Shown one piece after another: positions 12,704 to 22,823 of a stretch of 64,000 bases of DNA. Location: NCBI GenBank assembly GCA_963556695.1, contig CAUWAG010000006.1:2728001-2792000 (forward strand), read 5' to 3'. The translations under genes and the position numbers were made by a program. The notes beneath the pieces are model-generated. The model worked only from the letters and a program-made list of their open reading frames with translations, was not told the origin of the DNA and did no database searches. Position 1 is the stretch's first letter. Every line of letters begins with the position of its first letter. Source of the stretch: Anthostomella pinea. Its lineage: Eukaryota; Ascomycota; Sordariomycetes; Xylariales; Xylariaceae.

Positions 12704-14183
12704 ATAACCCCATTTTTCGGACCGCTCCTTCTATTTCCAGCTTGACTGGGCCAGTTCACTGCTAGCCTAAGATATTAATATTAAGCCACCATGCTAATTT
12801 GTCTCCTCTTTCTAGCTATGAGTTTCTTAATAACGCGCTCATCGGGGAAAAAGAGAAAGGCTGGAACCAAGCTACTCGATAGGGGAGCTACTTTGCTGCT
12901 TTAAGGATAAACATCATCCATACCTTCATTGGCTTGACTTCCACATACAGTTCAACACCGTGGGGGGTAGATACCCCCTTTCCCCATCTTCATCGCAAGT
13001 TGAACAGACCGAGACCAGCTAGCCGGACCTAAGTCAGACCGATACTCACATGTACAGTGATCTAATGTATCTCACACCGGTATGCAAGGTCCCGAACAAC
13101 TTAACGGATATCCACGGTGGATTGATATGGACGTGGATATCCACGTCAACTTAATCTACCGATACCCCTGCAGCTTGGGCAACTCACCAACGAGGCTATC
13201 GTGGGTTGATATTGACGTGGATATCGTGGATATTATTTTTCCTTTTTTAACTATATTAAAATATCCAAGTCATAGTGGGTCATGCCAAGGGTCATGGTGG
13301 GTCATGCCAAAGTACTTCTTATACTTTACAAAACCTTACTATTTTTAGGTATTTTTTCATATCAACGAATGTTGATCAATATCAACGGGACCCTTCTGTT
13401 GACTAACGTCAATCAACTTGATTGGGAAATTTTCAAAAAGCTTGGCAACCTACTTAACGAGACCCCTATATTTGTTAGATTTCAAAGTGTTCTATTAAGG
13501 AGAGGAATTCCAGCTACTCTGGAGCGGCCAGAATGGCCCTATATATATCCAAGATACTAAAGGAAAGGATACGTGGCCTTATATTGGCCACGTATGTGAC
13601 AGAGTCACAAATGGGGATGGTGATCCTGAAGGATGACTATGGATGGGCTAACGTAGCCCAGAATCCAACAATATTGACGTGGATTGAGTTGGTCGGGACC
13701 TTGCCGGTATGAGAGGCCGAAGCAGGAGTAGTTCCTTCCACTGTAGATATGGACTGCGCGCGGCAAAGACAGGGCGTCGCGGAGAGTGGCAAGATATGTG
13801 CGTAACTTGGCTGATGCTTACTCAATGCATCCGTGTAAGGGAGTATGATGGTATCGACTAAGACGTCAACGATTTCAGTTAGCCCGCGGTAGTGGGAGCG
13901 CAGCTCCTCCGTCCACGTGCTGGATGCGAGATCTGACTGGCGTGGTGGAGTCTGGGTTCGAGAGGGTCGATCGTAAGGTATATGTTAGGCAGGGTTTCTC
14001 AAACTTCCAGCCTCGACTCAGGGGGGGAAGTGCTGACTCCCTCGGGGAGATTGTGGTGTGGAATCCTGGTCCAGTCTGCTGTTTCTTTGTTCCCATGCCC
14101 TGGTGATTGACTCTTTGTTGAAGCGACGTTCTACATTAATCATGTGTGGAGGACATGGCGGATAACATGGCCAGTGTTGGGTA
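12704..14183. other. Repeat-derived stretch with recurrent palindromic motif; no gene
   Basis: No credible coding region. The word TTGATAT-n-GACGTGGAT occurs near 13122 and 13206, and a shorter form (ATATTGACGTGGATT) occurs at about 13671. At 13130-13147 it forms an 18-bp perfect palindrome, GACGTGGATATCCACGTC. A short direct repeat GGGTCATGCCAA occurs twice at about 13277-13312. A second ATCCAACA word lies at about 13664-13671. Together this suggests nested, decayed transposon sequence. Confidence 0.4.
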
Positions 14184-14360
14184 TCACTCTATGGTCTGTT
14201 GGTCTGTTGGTCACTCGAAGTTCCCAAAGCGGAGATATCTGGGAAGAGGACGATGTGCATAAAGGAAGCACTCTGTGGTTTGTTGGTTTGTTGGTTACTC
14301 GAAGTTCCCAAAGCATAGATATCTGGGAGGAAGACGATGTGTATAAAGGAAGCACTCAAT
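14184..14360. repeat. Two-copy tandem repeat, period 84 bp
   Basis: Copy 1 (about 14184-14267) and copy 2 (14268-14351) share CACTCGAAGTTCCC-like sequence, AGATATCTGGGA, GACGATGTG and ATAAAGGAAGCACTC, and the start of a third copy follows. Differences are mostly transitions (GTCTG/GTTTG, TGCAT/TGTAT). No protein function is evident. Confidence 0.8.
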
Positions 14361-14572
14361 CTCCCGTGTCCAGGAGAGAGGTCATAGGAACCCATCCAAG
14401 GTCTTCTGACACTCGCATCATAACTTCGAAATCCACATATCAACACGTCGGTCAGTATTGACCTACCTAACCCAACCGAATTCTTCGAGGCTCGGGCACC
14501 AACCTGTCGGTCCCACCTAAAGACACATCGTATCCCATCGAGACATCCATACTCTTCCAGAGCCAACGCAAA

Positions 14573-14713
14573 ATGGCCGACGCACTAGCTCCAGTAGGAC
14601 ATAAGAAGAGTATAGAGCAGCAGATTAAGGAGAAAGAAGATGAGATCGACCGTATGGAGAAGGAGATGATAAAGGATATAAAGGCAAACATCGAGCGTAT
14701 GAAGAGGATGTGA
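14573..14713 (+). CDS. Possible small coiled-coil ORF, 46 aa
   Basis: ATG to TGA with a highly charged heptad-like composition (beginning MADALAPVGHKKSIEQQ, then alternating Lys/Glu with Ile/Met). It reads like a short amphipathic helix or the stub of a larger coiled-coil gene. The ATG context (CAAAATGGCC) is good for a fungus. There is no homology I recognise, and it sits beside repeats, so it could be a fragment or chance. Confidence 0.3.
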   Translation: MADALAPVGHKKSIEQQIKEKEDEIDRMEKEMIKDIKANIERMKRM

Positions 14714-14861
14714 CGCAAGTCTCGAAAATTTACGGTGTTTGAAGCCCTGGCGGGCACACAACGAAGACAAGGTGGAATGCTTTTCCGGCGTGTAAGCAAG
14801 CAGTGCGTAAAGAGAGAAAAAAGGTGGGGACCGGGCTGGATTGACTTTTCATTTCTTTTGC

Positions 14862-14888
14862 CGCTGCGCCGTAGCCTACGGCGCAGCG
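14862..14888. repeat. 13-bp perfect inverted repeat with 1-nt spacer
   Basis: The arms CGCTGCGCCGTAG and CTACGGCGCAGCG are separated by a single C, giving a GC-rich cruciform or hairpin. A (GTTGGC)n minisatellite follows directly at about 14893-14930. No gene ends here that would make it an obvious terminator. Confidence 0.75.
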
Positions 14889-16455
14889 CGGATGTTGGCG
14901 TTGGCGTTGGCGTTGGTGGCGTTGGTGTTCGTTTGCGTTTCTCGACATTCTTTCGAACTTGGGGGCCACAGGCCAAGGACAACCGTGCCTTGACAGGTGT
15001 ACCCTTTACTGTTCCCCTTAAATTATAACCCTGGGTTTTGCCAGAGAGCTTGTGTTCTACTCGGTTAGGGACTAGCCATTACACTCATTTTTATTCATTA
15101 CCTTCACTCTGGAGATTAGCTTCAATATACGTTCGTTTACATGTGGCAAACTTGAGGAAGTTCGCTTTGAGCTCCTCGTCACTTCCGGCTCTGGACGTCA
15201 CCTAATTATCATGAGCTGCATTCCTCGGATACTTTTGCGAGCTTCGCTACCCTGACGTATCTAGAGTCCTACAACTTCCTCGGGAACAGGTTGGTACAAA
15301 TTCAAGAGCTGGGCCGTACCGTAGTCAGGGCACGAAGGCCCTCGCCTTTGTATGGCGGCCTACCAGCCCAGTGTCCCTATTCAGCTGCGCGCCACCTGTG
15401 ACATGGTCCTCCAGCTGCTGCCACTCGTGCCCCTTTTCTTAATCAACATCGCGACCGTGCTTATGTCATACGTACCTCATATATGCCAACACACCACAGC
15501 CACCATAGAGGAATACACAGTCATATAAATACGGAATACATGGCTCTTCTGCTCTTTATATCCTTCTCCAGTAACGCTCAAGGCATGCCATGTGGCTGGA
15601 TTCGGAATTTCAAAAGAGTGAGTAATACACCGCTCCGTCACTGCTGAGATCTGCCAAGTCATGTCAATGACACCCAGATGAGTCACAGCATGACCAGATC
15701 GAGCACATCGCACGTTCTAACTCAACGCTTATCAAGTAACCTGTCCTCAAGCGCGCGTTGGCGTGTTCGGATTCGAATCAACGCCGAATGAACAAGAACC
15801 CCGGGACCGGCGGCCTGTGTTTGCTTTCTGCGGCAAAAAAGGAAGAAGAGGCTTTGCGGTAGATTGCAAGGAGACCTGTGAGTTTATGCCCTCTGCTGCA
15901 ATTTAACATTGTATGCCTTGCGTGTGGCTAATCGCGCATTCGCGGGCAAGTTTGCCTCTTGATGGCCCGTATCAACGAATGAGCGATCAGTGAATGAGCG
16001 ATCAGTGAATGAGCACGTGGTGGACGGGATGAGAGGGTTCATGCTCTGATTTCAAGCCCCCCCCTTTGATTAAGTCTCTCAAGCTTGTGCTAGTCAGCGC
16101 TCACCGACAATATGCTTCTCGTGACACGCAAGAGATCACATCAACGGTCTGCATGTGAGGTGAATGCAAGGAGCAAACTTGGCAAACAGATACCGGCACC
16201 GAGCCCGAGTTGCACGGAGCCCAGATTGAGCTCTTCTCAGTGATTATTCGCCTGTTCGATACTTTCTGACTGAGTATAAATGTCAGTCTTTCCCACCTGG
16301 TTGCAGCTTTCAAAACCCCAACAACCACTACACACTCAACTCGCACAAACTACCGTACCCGTCACCGCTCGACCCCCTGCACGAGCTTCAGCAAAACGAC
16401 CCAATATCACCAGTCAGAAAAGCTCGAACTCGACCGCAAATCCACCACCATCAAG
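14889..16455. other. Intergenic, includes promoter of the first small secreted protein gene
   Basis: No gene seen. Besides the GTTGGC minisatellite at its start, it holds a 15-bp direct repeat GAATGAGCGATCAGT at 15977-15991 and 15992-16006, followed by a partial third unit that runs into a CACGTG E-box-like word (about 16014-16019). A TATAAA box lies at 16275-16280, about 175 bp before the start codon at 16456. Confidence 0.5.
16275..16280 (+). promoter_or_regulatory. TATA box of the first small secreted protein gene
   Basis: The word TATAAA lies about 175 bp upstream of the ATG at 16456, leaving a CA-rich 5' UTR that is typical of fungal genes. Confidence 0.45.
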
Positions 16456-16770
16456 ATGCTTTTCTCAATCCTCGCCTCCGCCTTGGTGGCCCTGGGAACC
16501 CAGGTCATCGCCATCCCCTTGACGCCCCCGGAAGGCCTCCACCACGTCGACTGCCCCGACTACGACACGTACCAGACGTTCTTGACGTGCTACAGCCAAG
16601 CCGTAGTCCATAACTGCGGAGGACTGATCGGTAACCCGGTCATCGCGTGCAAGCTCAAGTGGGGCACGTCGTGCGGTACGTATCTGCTCCAGGCCGCCGT
16701 CCATGATGAACTGTTGGAGACCTTTTTTGCTAATACTTACGTCTATATAGGAAATTATACTGTTGCATGA
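16456..16770 (+). CDS. Small secreted Cys-rich protein (effector-like), copy 1
   Basis: The signal peptide MLFSILASALVALGTQVIA is followed by IPLTPPEG and a compact Cys pattern: C-x12-C-Y-x6-C-x10-C-x6-C. A candidate intron (16676-16750, 75 bp, GTACGT...TATATAG) lies directly after the fifth Cys codon (TGC G|GT). Spliced, the protein ends GNYTVA (79 aa). The intron length is a multiple of three and has no stop, so unspliced reading also gives an open 104-aa product with the same end. The intron position matches that of the paralogue at 17730. Function is unknown; secreted small Cys-rich proteins often act at the wall or on hosts, which is inference. A more distal acceptor (about 16787) is also possible. 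Confidence 0.7.
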   Translation: MLFSILASALVALGTQVIAIPLTPPEGLHHVDCPDYDTYQTFLTCYSQAVVHNCGGLIGNPVIACKLKWGTSCGTYLLQAAVHDELLETFFANTYVYIGNYTVA

Positions 16771-17729
16771 TCGATTAGGCCTTGGTCTGGGACAAGGAGT
16801 GGCTCGGAACGGGAGGCTGGGATGTACTGCTGGCGGTCATGGTTTTTTTGGTGACGGATGGTGTGCGCCTGTCGACAAGGGCCTGTGGCTTTTCGAGAGA
16901 CATACTTGAGGGCTGGGTTAGTCAGCAGGTAGTTCTTCCAATGCAAGACTGCACTGCGTGATCACCACTGAGCTGCCATACCGATATCATCTCCAAGTCC
17001 CTTTCCGAAACGCTTAAACTACTGACATGTCGACATCATCAGTGCAGAGTAGAGCACTGCCTGATTGTAGGTATCCTGATGCTCTGCCTTTCATACCGAT
17101 CTCCCAGGGTTCTGCCTATGTGTTCAACAGCTACCTGCACACTGGTACTGGTTGGCGCGGATACATAGACCCCATAGCTCAAGGCGCCTTTCGATAAGAA
17201 GTCCAGTTTCCGCAAATGATGATCTACGAGCGTTCAACCCGCCAGTGTGGTTCAGAATGCTCTGGAACGCTCGCCGGGTACCGTGCCTGAAGCAATTCCC
17301 AGACGGCTGGTAAAACAGAGTTGTATCGCTTTCCCAAACTTGATGTCCGGGAACCTTGAATGGTCCTGATTGGCTTTGGGCCTTGTGATAATTTGGCTCA
17401 CATTGCTGCAATGCTGCATCGTCATATAAGCAAGGACTTCACAGCACCATTACGTCAAAGCGGGCATGGCGCAGGAACGGTATGGTAATCTCCGATTGTC
17501 AACGTGAACTAAGCTCATGAGTCTTGCGACTCGAGCTGCAGTACGCCGGTTGGCTACATAAGAAGTCCAAGTATCCCAAGCCTAGAGTCCTTCCCATCAT
17601 GCACATTCACCTTCGATCACTACCTCCGCGAACTACAGATCACAGTCGTTCCTTTCCATCCCCATCCTACCTTCTGGCCATACTGTCCAACATCCACCAG
17701 GCTATCCAACCTCCCCTAAGCTAGCCACC
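16771..17729. other. Spacer between the two small secreted protein genes
   Basis: No gene seen. The last 200 bp are pyrimidine-rich (CCATCC, CTACC words) and should be the promoter and 5' UTR of the second copy. Confidence 0.5.
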
Positions 17730-18057
17730 ATACAGCTACTTGCCCCCGTCATCCTCGCCCTCACCGCTCTAGCTGTGGCCGGCCCTTCCCAGCCACTAGG
17801 AAGAAGAGCCACTTGTGGAAGCAATTCAGCGGCATACGCAGACTGGAAAGACTGCTATACCAGTATGGCTAGCCGCTGCGATCAGTACGAGGTAAAAACC
17901 GGCTGCTTAGAAGTAAACGATCGAGTCTGCGGTATGTATCCACCCACCTCTCCTGCTCAACGAGCCAACGATCTCGATATCATACACGTAAGCACTTACT
18001 GACAGCCCGCAAGCCGAATCCATTACGCCCCCCGGAACCTGCACCTCATCATACTAA
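17730..18057 (+). pseudogene. Small secreted Cys-rich protein, copy 2; start codon reads ATA
   Basis: A signal-peptide-like frame (QLLAPVILALTALAVAGPS) leads into GRRATC and a C-x13-C-Y-x6-C-x7-C-x7-C array that parallels copy 1, including the C-Y-x6-C core. An 82-bp intron (17932-18013; GTATGT, branch-like TACTGAC, CAAG) sits after TGC G exactly as in copy 1. Exon 2 ends ESITPPGTCTSSY, supplying a sixth Cys. No ATG opens this frame: a perfect Kozak-like GCCACC precedes ATA (17730-17732) where ATG would be expected. Either the start codon was lost by a G-to-A transition, or a 5' intron ending in ATACAG hides the true start; I see no good donor for the latter. Otherwise the gene is intact. Confidence 0.6.
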
Positions 18058-19126
18058 GGGTGAGAAGAGTGCCTGCTTTGCGGGAAGTCGGGAGTTTCAA
18101 TGGCTACCGGACGACCCACGAGGCTATTCGGGGCGAGGAATGTGCTTGACCTTTTTCACATGGGGACACAGGGTCACATGAGGTTGGACGTTGGAGGCAT
18201 TGGTTGCTGGAGGCAGTGGTCGTTGGAGGCAGTGGTTCTTGGTTTCTTGATAGAGCTTACACATACCTAATGCAATGCGCACGCGGAAGCGCCTTTCTCT
18301 TCTACGACTTTCGATACGTTTGTTGCGTAAACTAAGATTAGCTGCTTCTGTTTACGTAGTTATTTACTACTCCCCTGCCACGAACCCGGTTCGGCCAGGT
18401 CTCATTGTTCATCGACTCATCGCCGCAATATTACCCTAAGAAACCGCCTACCAGAACCCGAGGACCGTCAAGACGCATCCCAAAACCCCTATCCATAAGG
18501 ACAGCTACATTCACATGTTCTGTGGCTGCGAGATTATGTCGACCAATACGGCGAGTAACTACTATCAGGTGCTTCACCATTGTGGCTCTTCGCGCGGGTG
18601 ATGAGCCTGCAACGTCGCTATGTGTAGTGGGGCCGAACAATAAAGGGGTGCACGCCAAGCTCTACAAATTGGCTAAGAACTGCTTCTAGCCTATCGAACG
18701 AGGCCTTACCCTTCAATCCTTTGATTTACTAGAGTATCGAGGCTCAAAATGCATTATCTATTTGTTAAGATCGCTTTCATCTTAGATATAATGCGGCTTT
18801 ATCTTTTCATTACTAGTCAATGACTAACATGAAGGGCGTTGGACACAGACATTGTTTGGTCATGGACAAAGACATCGCCGGATCTGACATACAAATACCC
18901 AGTGGTGCAGCGTCTATCCCGGCCCAGTCAATATTGTCCAACCCAAGAAACAAACGCAAGCTATCGTTGACCGAACCAACTCCTAGGCAAAGATTTCTGC
19001 CAAGTTACCTTTGCCATCATCTTTCCTAGGCTCAGCTTGTCGTTTACCCCTACTTTCCGTCATATCCCACACCTGTACCCTATTTTCTTTCAAGCCCACT
19101 AACAGCCACCCAACCAAGCGCTCAAG
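18058..19126. other. Intergenic; small tandem repeat
   Basis: A GGAGGCAnTGGT(T/C) unit recurs three times at about 18197-18240. A frame at 18405-18689 ends with a Lys-rich tail and two Cys, but it has no signal peptide or clear start. I do not call it. The promoter of the gene at 19127 lies at the right end. Confidence 0.45.
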
Positions 19127-20582
19127 ATGCCGTGCGATTGCCGAAAGATTACGAAGGTAGGTCTATGCCGGCACAAGGAGAGAATCGTAGAAAAGTGCGG
19201 CGTCGCCGAATTCAAGAGGAACCACTCCTGCCTGGGCGCTCTATTCCCCAAATGCCGACCTCTCAAGCGAGCGCTGCACATGAAGCGCGTCTGCAAGGTA
19301 TGCCACCAGTACTTCGCCGACCGCTTCGACGAGGAGGCCCCTCGTATCGTCAAGCAGTTCCTCGCTTACAAGGAGCTGAAAGGCTGGACCAAGGCGGCCA
19401 TGGACCCCGAGAGCATCCCCGCCGAGTGCTACCTCGACCCTAAGGAAAAGGCGCTGTGGCGCCTCAAGGGGACCCAGCCGTTCCGCGCGAAGAGCCCGAT
19501 GGCGTACAGCGGTCCGCTGGGCCCGCTGCCTCCTGTTCCGTCGTACCTTGCACCGACCCCTGATGAGGCTCAGGAGAGGTTTAAAATGCTCATGAACACC
19601 AGTGAGGACAATCTCAACAACCCCAGTGTCGAGAGCTTCGATCTTGCGGCGAGGGGAGAGTTGCCCAGCGACTACGATTACAGCCCTGAGACCAGTCATC
19701 GTAAGAAGGCCAGGACGCACAACTACCCCCCAGTTGTCGAGCATGGAACTGGTGAGATAATCGATCTGGACGACCTGGTTGATGCTGAGCCCGAGTATGT
19801 GCCGGCTCCCCAGGCCAAGGTGTCGAAGCCCGCACCGGTAGTGTACCATCAGCAGCCGCACCAAGCCCTGACGACCGAGAACCTGGCCGGCAACACCGTC
19901 CTCTACCATCCCAAGCCCAAGATTAGGGCCCTCAGACACGTCGGCCCGAAGATCGAGCAACCCGACTCAAAGGAGGAAGAGCTGTCGGAAGTCTCTCTCG
20001 TCAAGAGACTCACCCAGAACGCGGCCACGATGCGCATTGAGGGCTACGCGACCCCCGAGCCCGCCAAGGCTTTCAACCTGGAATCCGCGCCGCGCGGTCG
20101 CCGTGGCCGAACTCCCCCCCCCGGCCCCCGTAGACCGTCGCACTCCTCGCGCCCGCAGCCCCCTCGTTCCTGCCCTCCTGCGCACAGCGCCCTCAACATA
20201 CTTCGTGCACGCCTCGCACGACCGGACCTCCCCAACAGGGTCTTCAGTGCGGGGCGTCTCAGTGCCGCCCCCGCAGCGCCTCGACGGCGTCTTAGTGCCC
20301 GTGCCCGTCTGCGAAATCCACGGCGACCGCCACGATTTCGACTGCCGCGACTGTCGGGGCCACTACTTCAAGGAGGTGGGCGTGCCGTCCGACCTGCACC
20401 GGCTTGGGTGCCGCTCGACCCCGCCCCAGGTCGGGCTGGTGAGTGTCAGTACCCCCGTGAGTAAGTACTCGTGCGCCGTACAGGCCTGCTACTGCGATGG
20501 TAGTGATGACGACGACGACAAGTGTCTTTCGTGCCACGAGCGCGAGCGGCTTGGGGCCGAGATGGAGAGTGACTGGATTTGA
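19127..20582 (+). pseudogene. Cys-rich fungal protein, frame broken at a C9 run
   Basis: The N-terminus MPCDCRKITKVGLCRHKER continues with further Cys (EKCG, SCLG, PKC) and a CKVCHQYF pair, probably metal-binding. A Pro-rich, acidic middle follows. At a run of nine C (20114-20122) the frame changes. Reading eight C joins it to a downstream frame with more Cys/His pairs (VCEIHGDRHDFDCRDC; CAVQACYCDG; DKCLSCHERER) ending in TGA at 20580-20582, for about 484 aa. In the unshifted frame the protein would end at 20464 with Arg/Pro-rich text. A perfect donor and acceptor (GTGAGT...TACAG) bound an in-frame 45-nt segment at 20439-20483 that may be a short intron. The family is not recognised. The break may be a homopolymer assembly error. 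Confidence 0.6.
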
Positions 20583-21055
20583 AAGACCCTGGAGGCCGGT
20601 GAGTGAGTGAGTATCTTGGCGACCATGTCCATGTCGGCTGGTTGGTGGGTAACGGTAAGTCTTTTCGTTGAGTCTTTCTTTTTCAAATTTTCATGGTGGA
20701 GCTCGGACGAGCTATCTCTGCGTAGTTGCTTTCTCTTGTACTTGTATTGCTAGCGAGGTGCGCTGGATAGCATCCCACAATATCATAGTTGATTGATACC
20801 TTTCGAATAAGACAATATGAAATCCAACAAGTGACGGTATCTCGTAGTGGCGGTGAAGGCAAGAGATGAAGGGGGAACTACCTTCTCCTTGGCGGACAAT
20901 CATGGTCACAGATGATGAAGAGGCAAGGCGGTCTCCTGATAAGGAAACCTTGACATCATGTCCGTTCAGTTGGGGTCGCATCTCCCTGATCGGTGGCAGA
21001 AATAGGGTATATTTTATGTCCAAAAATGAAAGTCCAATAGATAGAAACAAGATCA
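20583..21055. other. Convergent 3' spacer
   Basis: This lies between the plus-strand Cys-rich gene and the minus-strand DUF3405 gene. No gene is seen. It is presumably two 3' UTRs. Confidence 0.5.
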
Positions 21056-22823
21056 CTACCTCTCCTTGACCGGGTGCAGCAGCATAGGTGGCAACGGTCG
21101 ACCCTCCTTGTACGCTTGCCATGTCTGCCCGGCAGCAGACTCCTCCCTGAACCAATAGCTCGCATCCCACCAAGGCGTTTCCACAAATCCGATCTTTGAG
21201 TAGAGCAGCGTGGAATACTCGCCTCCGGCCCTACTATGTGGCGGACCCTTGTGGATGTTGGCATCCAGTTCCTCCGCTCCGAACTGCTCGGTGAAGATGA
21301 TGGGCTGCGGGACCGCCACGGCCTTCAGCCCGTGCAGGAGGGCAAATGTTTCCAGTATGGATTCGCTGACGACCCACTGGCCTCGTTCTCGTTGGGCATC
21401 GCTCACGAGCTGTAGCAGACGTCGCGATGAGCGGGTGACGCTCACTACGGCAGCGCGTCGCGGTGTTGACAGTCCTTCCGCGAAGCCGTTGACATTGCCC
21501 TCATATATCCACTCCGTGCCCACAGGGTCGAATATGGGCATGAAGGTGATCAAGTCGGCATCTTCACCGATACCCCAATCACGTTCCGTGCGGGACGGTG
21601 GTTGAGGGCCTTTGGGAGTGAAGCCCGGACTGAGTGCTGGCCCCCAGACACCCGCGTCGCCTATCTCGGTGTCGACGGCGTCGACGAAGTTCTCGTACGA
21701 GTTGTTATGGAGAGCAGGGATGAAGAAACGTCCATTGCGCTCCCAGAGGTTACGCCGAGGTTGGGCGCGGGTAAACGTTGAGGCTGATTCCAGTGTGTCG
21801 TGGACGTGGCCTGTAAAACGCAGGTCCATCTCCAACTGCCAGACGTAGTCGTACTGTTGGAACTTCTGTGAGAATATCTGAAGTGCCTGGTACATCTGGT
21901 CTTGCGCTCTAGTAGCCCAGGAAAAGTCAGCTGATGTACTTCTGAGGGGGTACTGTTCACATATACGGACCCGTGCTCTTCGACTAGGGGATACCAAGCC
22001 TTCAATGTTCTTTCATTGAACAGAAAGGCCATCTCACGGAACTCCTCCGGGACGTAGTCCCTCATCGCTTGCTCGTAGGCAGCATCGTCTTCCTCCAGGT
22101 TGATGTCAGGGTTTTTGACGTGGACAAGGAGAAAGATCTGGTATCTTCCAACGCGCTGCAGAGAGACCTCGGCAATGAGCGCACGCAACCAGGCAAGTCT
22201 GTTGTCGGTGTACTCGTAAGTGTCCCACGACCGGAGCACAACTGCCGTTCTGCCTGTGTTCTCCGGTTGTGAGGCTTCGACTTCGGAGCCGGGCGCATCG
22301 GCAGGTTTGCGCCATGTCATGTCCATCTGGCTGTCAAGGGGTGACAACTTGTATTCCGCTGCAGCGCATCGGGTCTGTACATGGCCTACGAGGGTGTGTC
22401 AGCGAAGGGTGTGCGTTTGAACGGCAGGGTCAGAGGCTTACCCCATCTCACTTCGAACCAGTTGCGGCCGGGGATATAGTAGTATTGGTCCAGCCGGGAA
22501 CCGGGCTCAAGACATCGCCGTGGGTTCCCGAGCGCGCTGACGTCTCCCAAAAGAGGTGACAGGATGGTGTCGTCGCAATCGGTGTGATTAAGGTGGTCTT
22601 GACTGTAGTCATGGCCAGGCCAAATCTGACACGCAGCGGGTAGGGCAACATGAAGCACGGGCGACTGAACCGAAATGTCATCCGAGAGGAAGAGAAATGG
22701 GCGTGACAGCAAAAGAACCATCAATACGACAGCGGTGACTACCGTGAAACGTCGCGCAGTGATGGCTGACATGACACGACGCGGGGCATGCATAGGTATC
22801 AATGAATCGTAGTATTTGGGCAT
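21056..22823 (-). CDS. DUF3405 family type II membrane protein
   Basis: Three exons: 22442-22823, 21971-22385 and 21056-21908. Intron 1 (22386-22441, 56 bp) has a GTAAGC donor and is phase 1. Intron 2 (21909-21970, 62 bp, phase 2) has a less usual GTCCGT donor, a CTGAC branch and a CTACTAG acceptor; it joins 'LVEEHG' to 'AQDQMYQALQIF'. A signal anchor follows the short N-terminus (TVVTAVVLMVLLL). The luminal part shows the conserved VVLRSWDTYEYTDN, YQIFLLVHV, the YDYVWQLEMDLRFTGHV block and GEDADLITFMPIFDP of the family. DUF3405 proteins are fungal, probably Golgi or secretory, of unproven activity; acidic blocks such as QLEMD and GEDAD recall glycosyltransferases, which is inference. The start at MPKYYDSL is chosen; an in-frame ATG at 22979 is an alternative. 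Confidence 0.82.

Noticed and set aside
18405..18689. Third small Cys-containing ORF after the secreted pair
   Set aside because: No signal peptide, no C-Y-x6-C core and no shared intron position.
20037..20464. Unshifted end of the 19127 gene as the real C-terminus
   Set aside because: It is Arg/Pro-rich shadow text, whereas the shifted frame carries ordered Cys/His pairs and a natural end. Kept as an alternative only.
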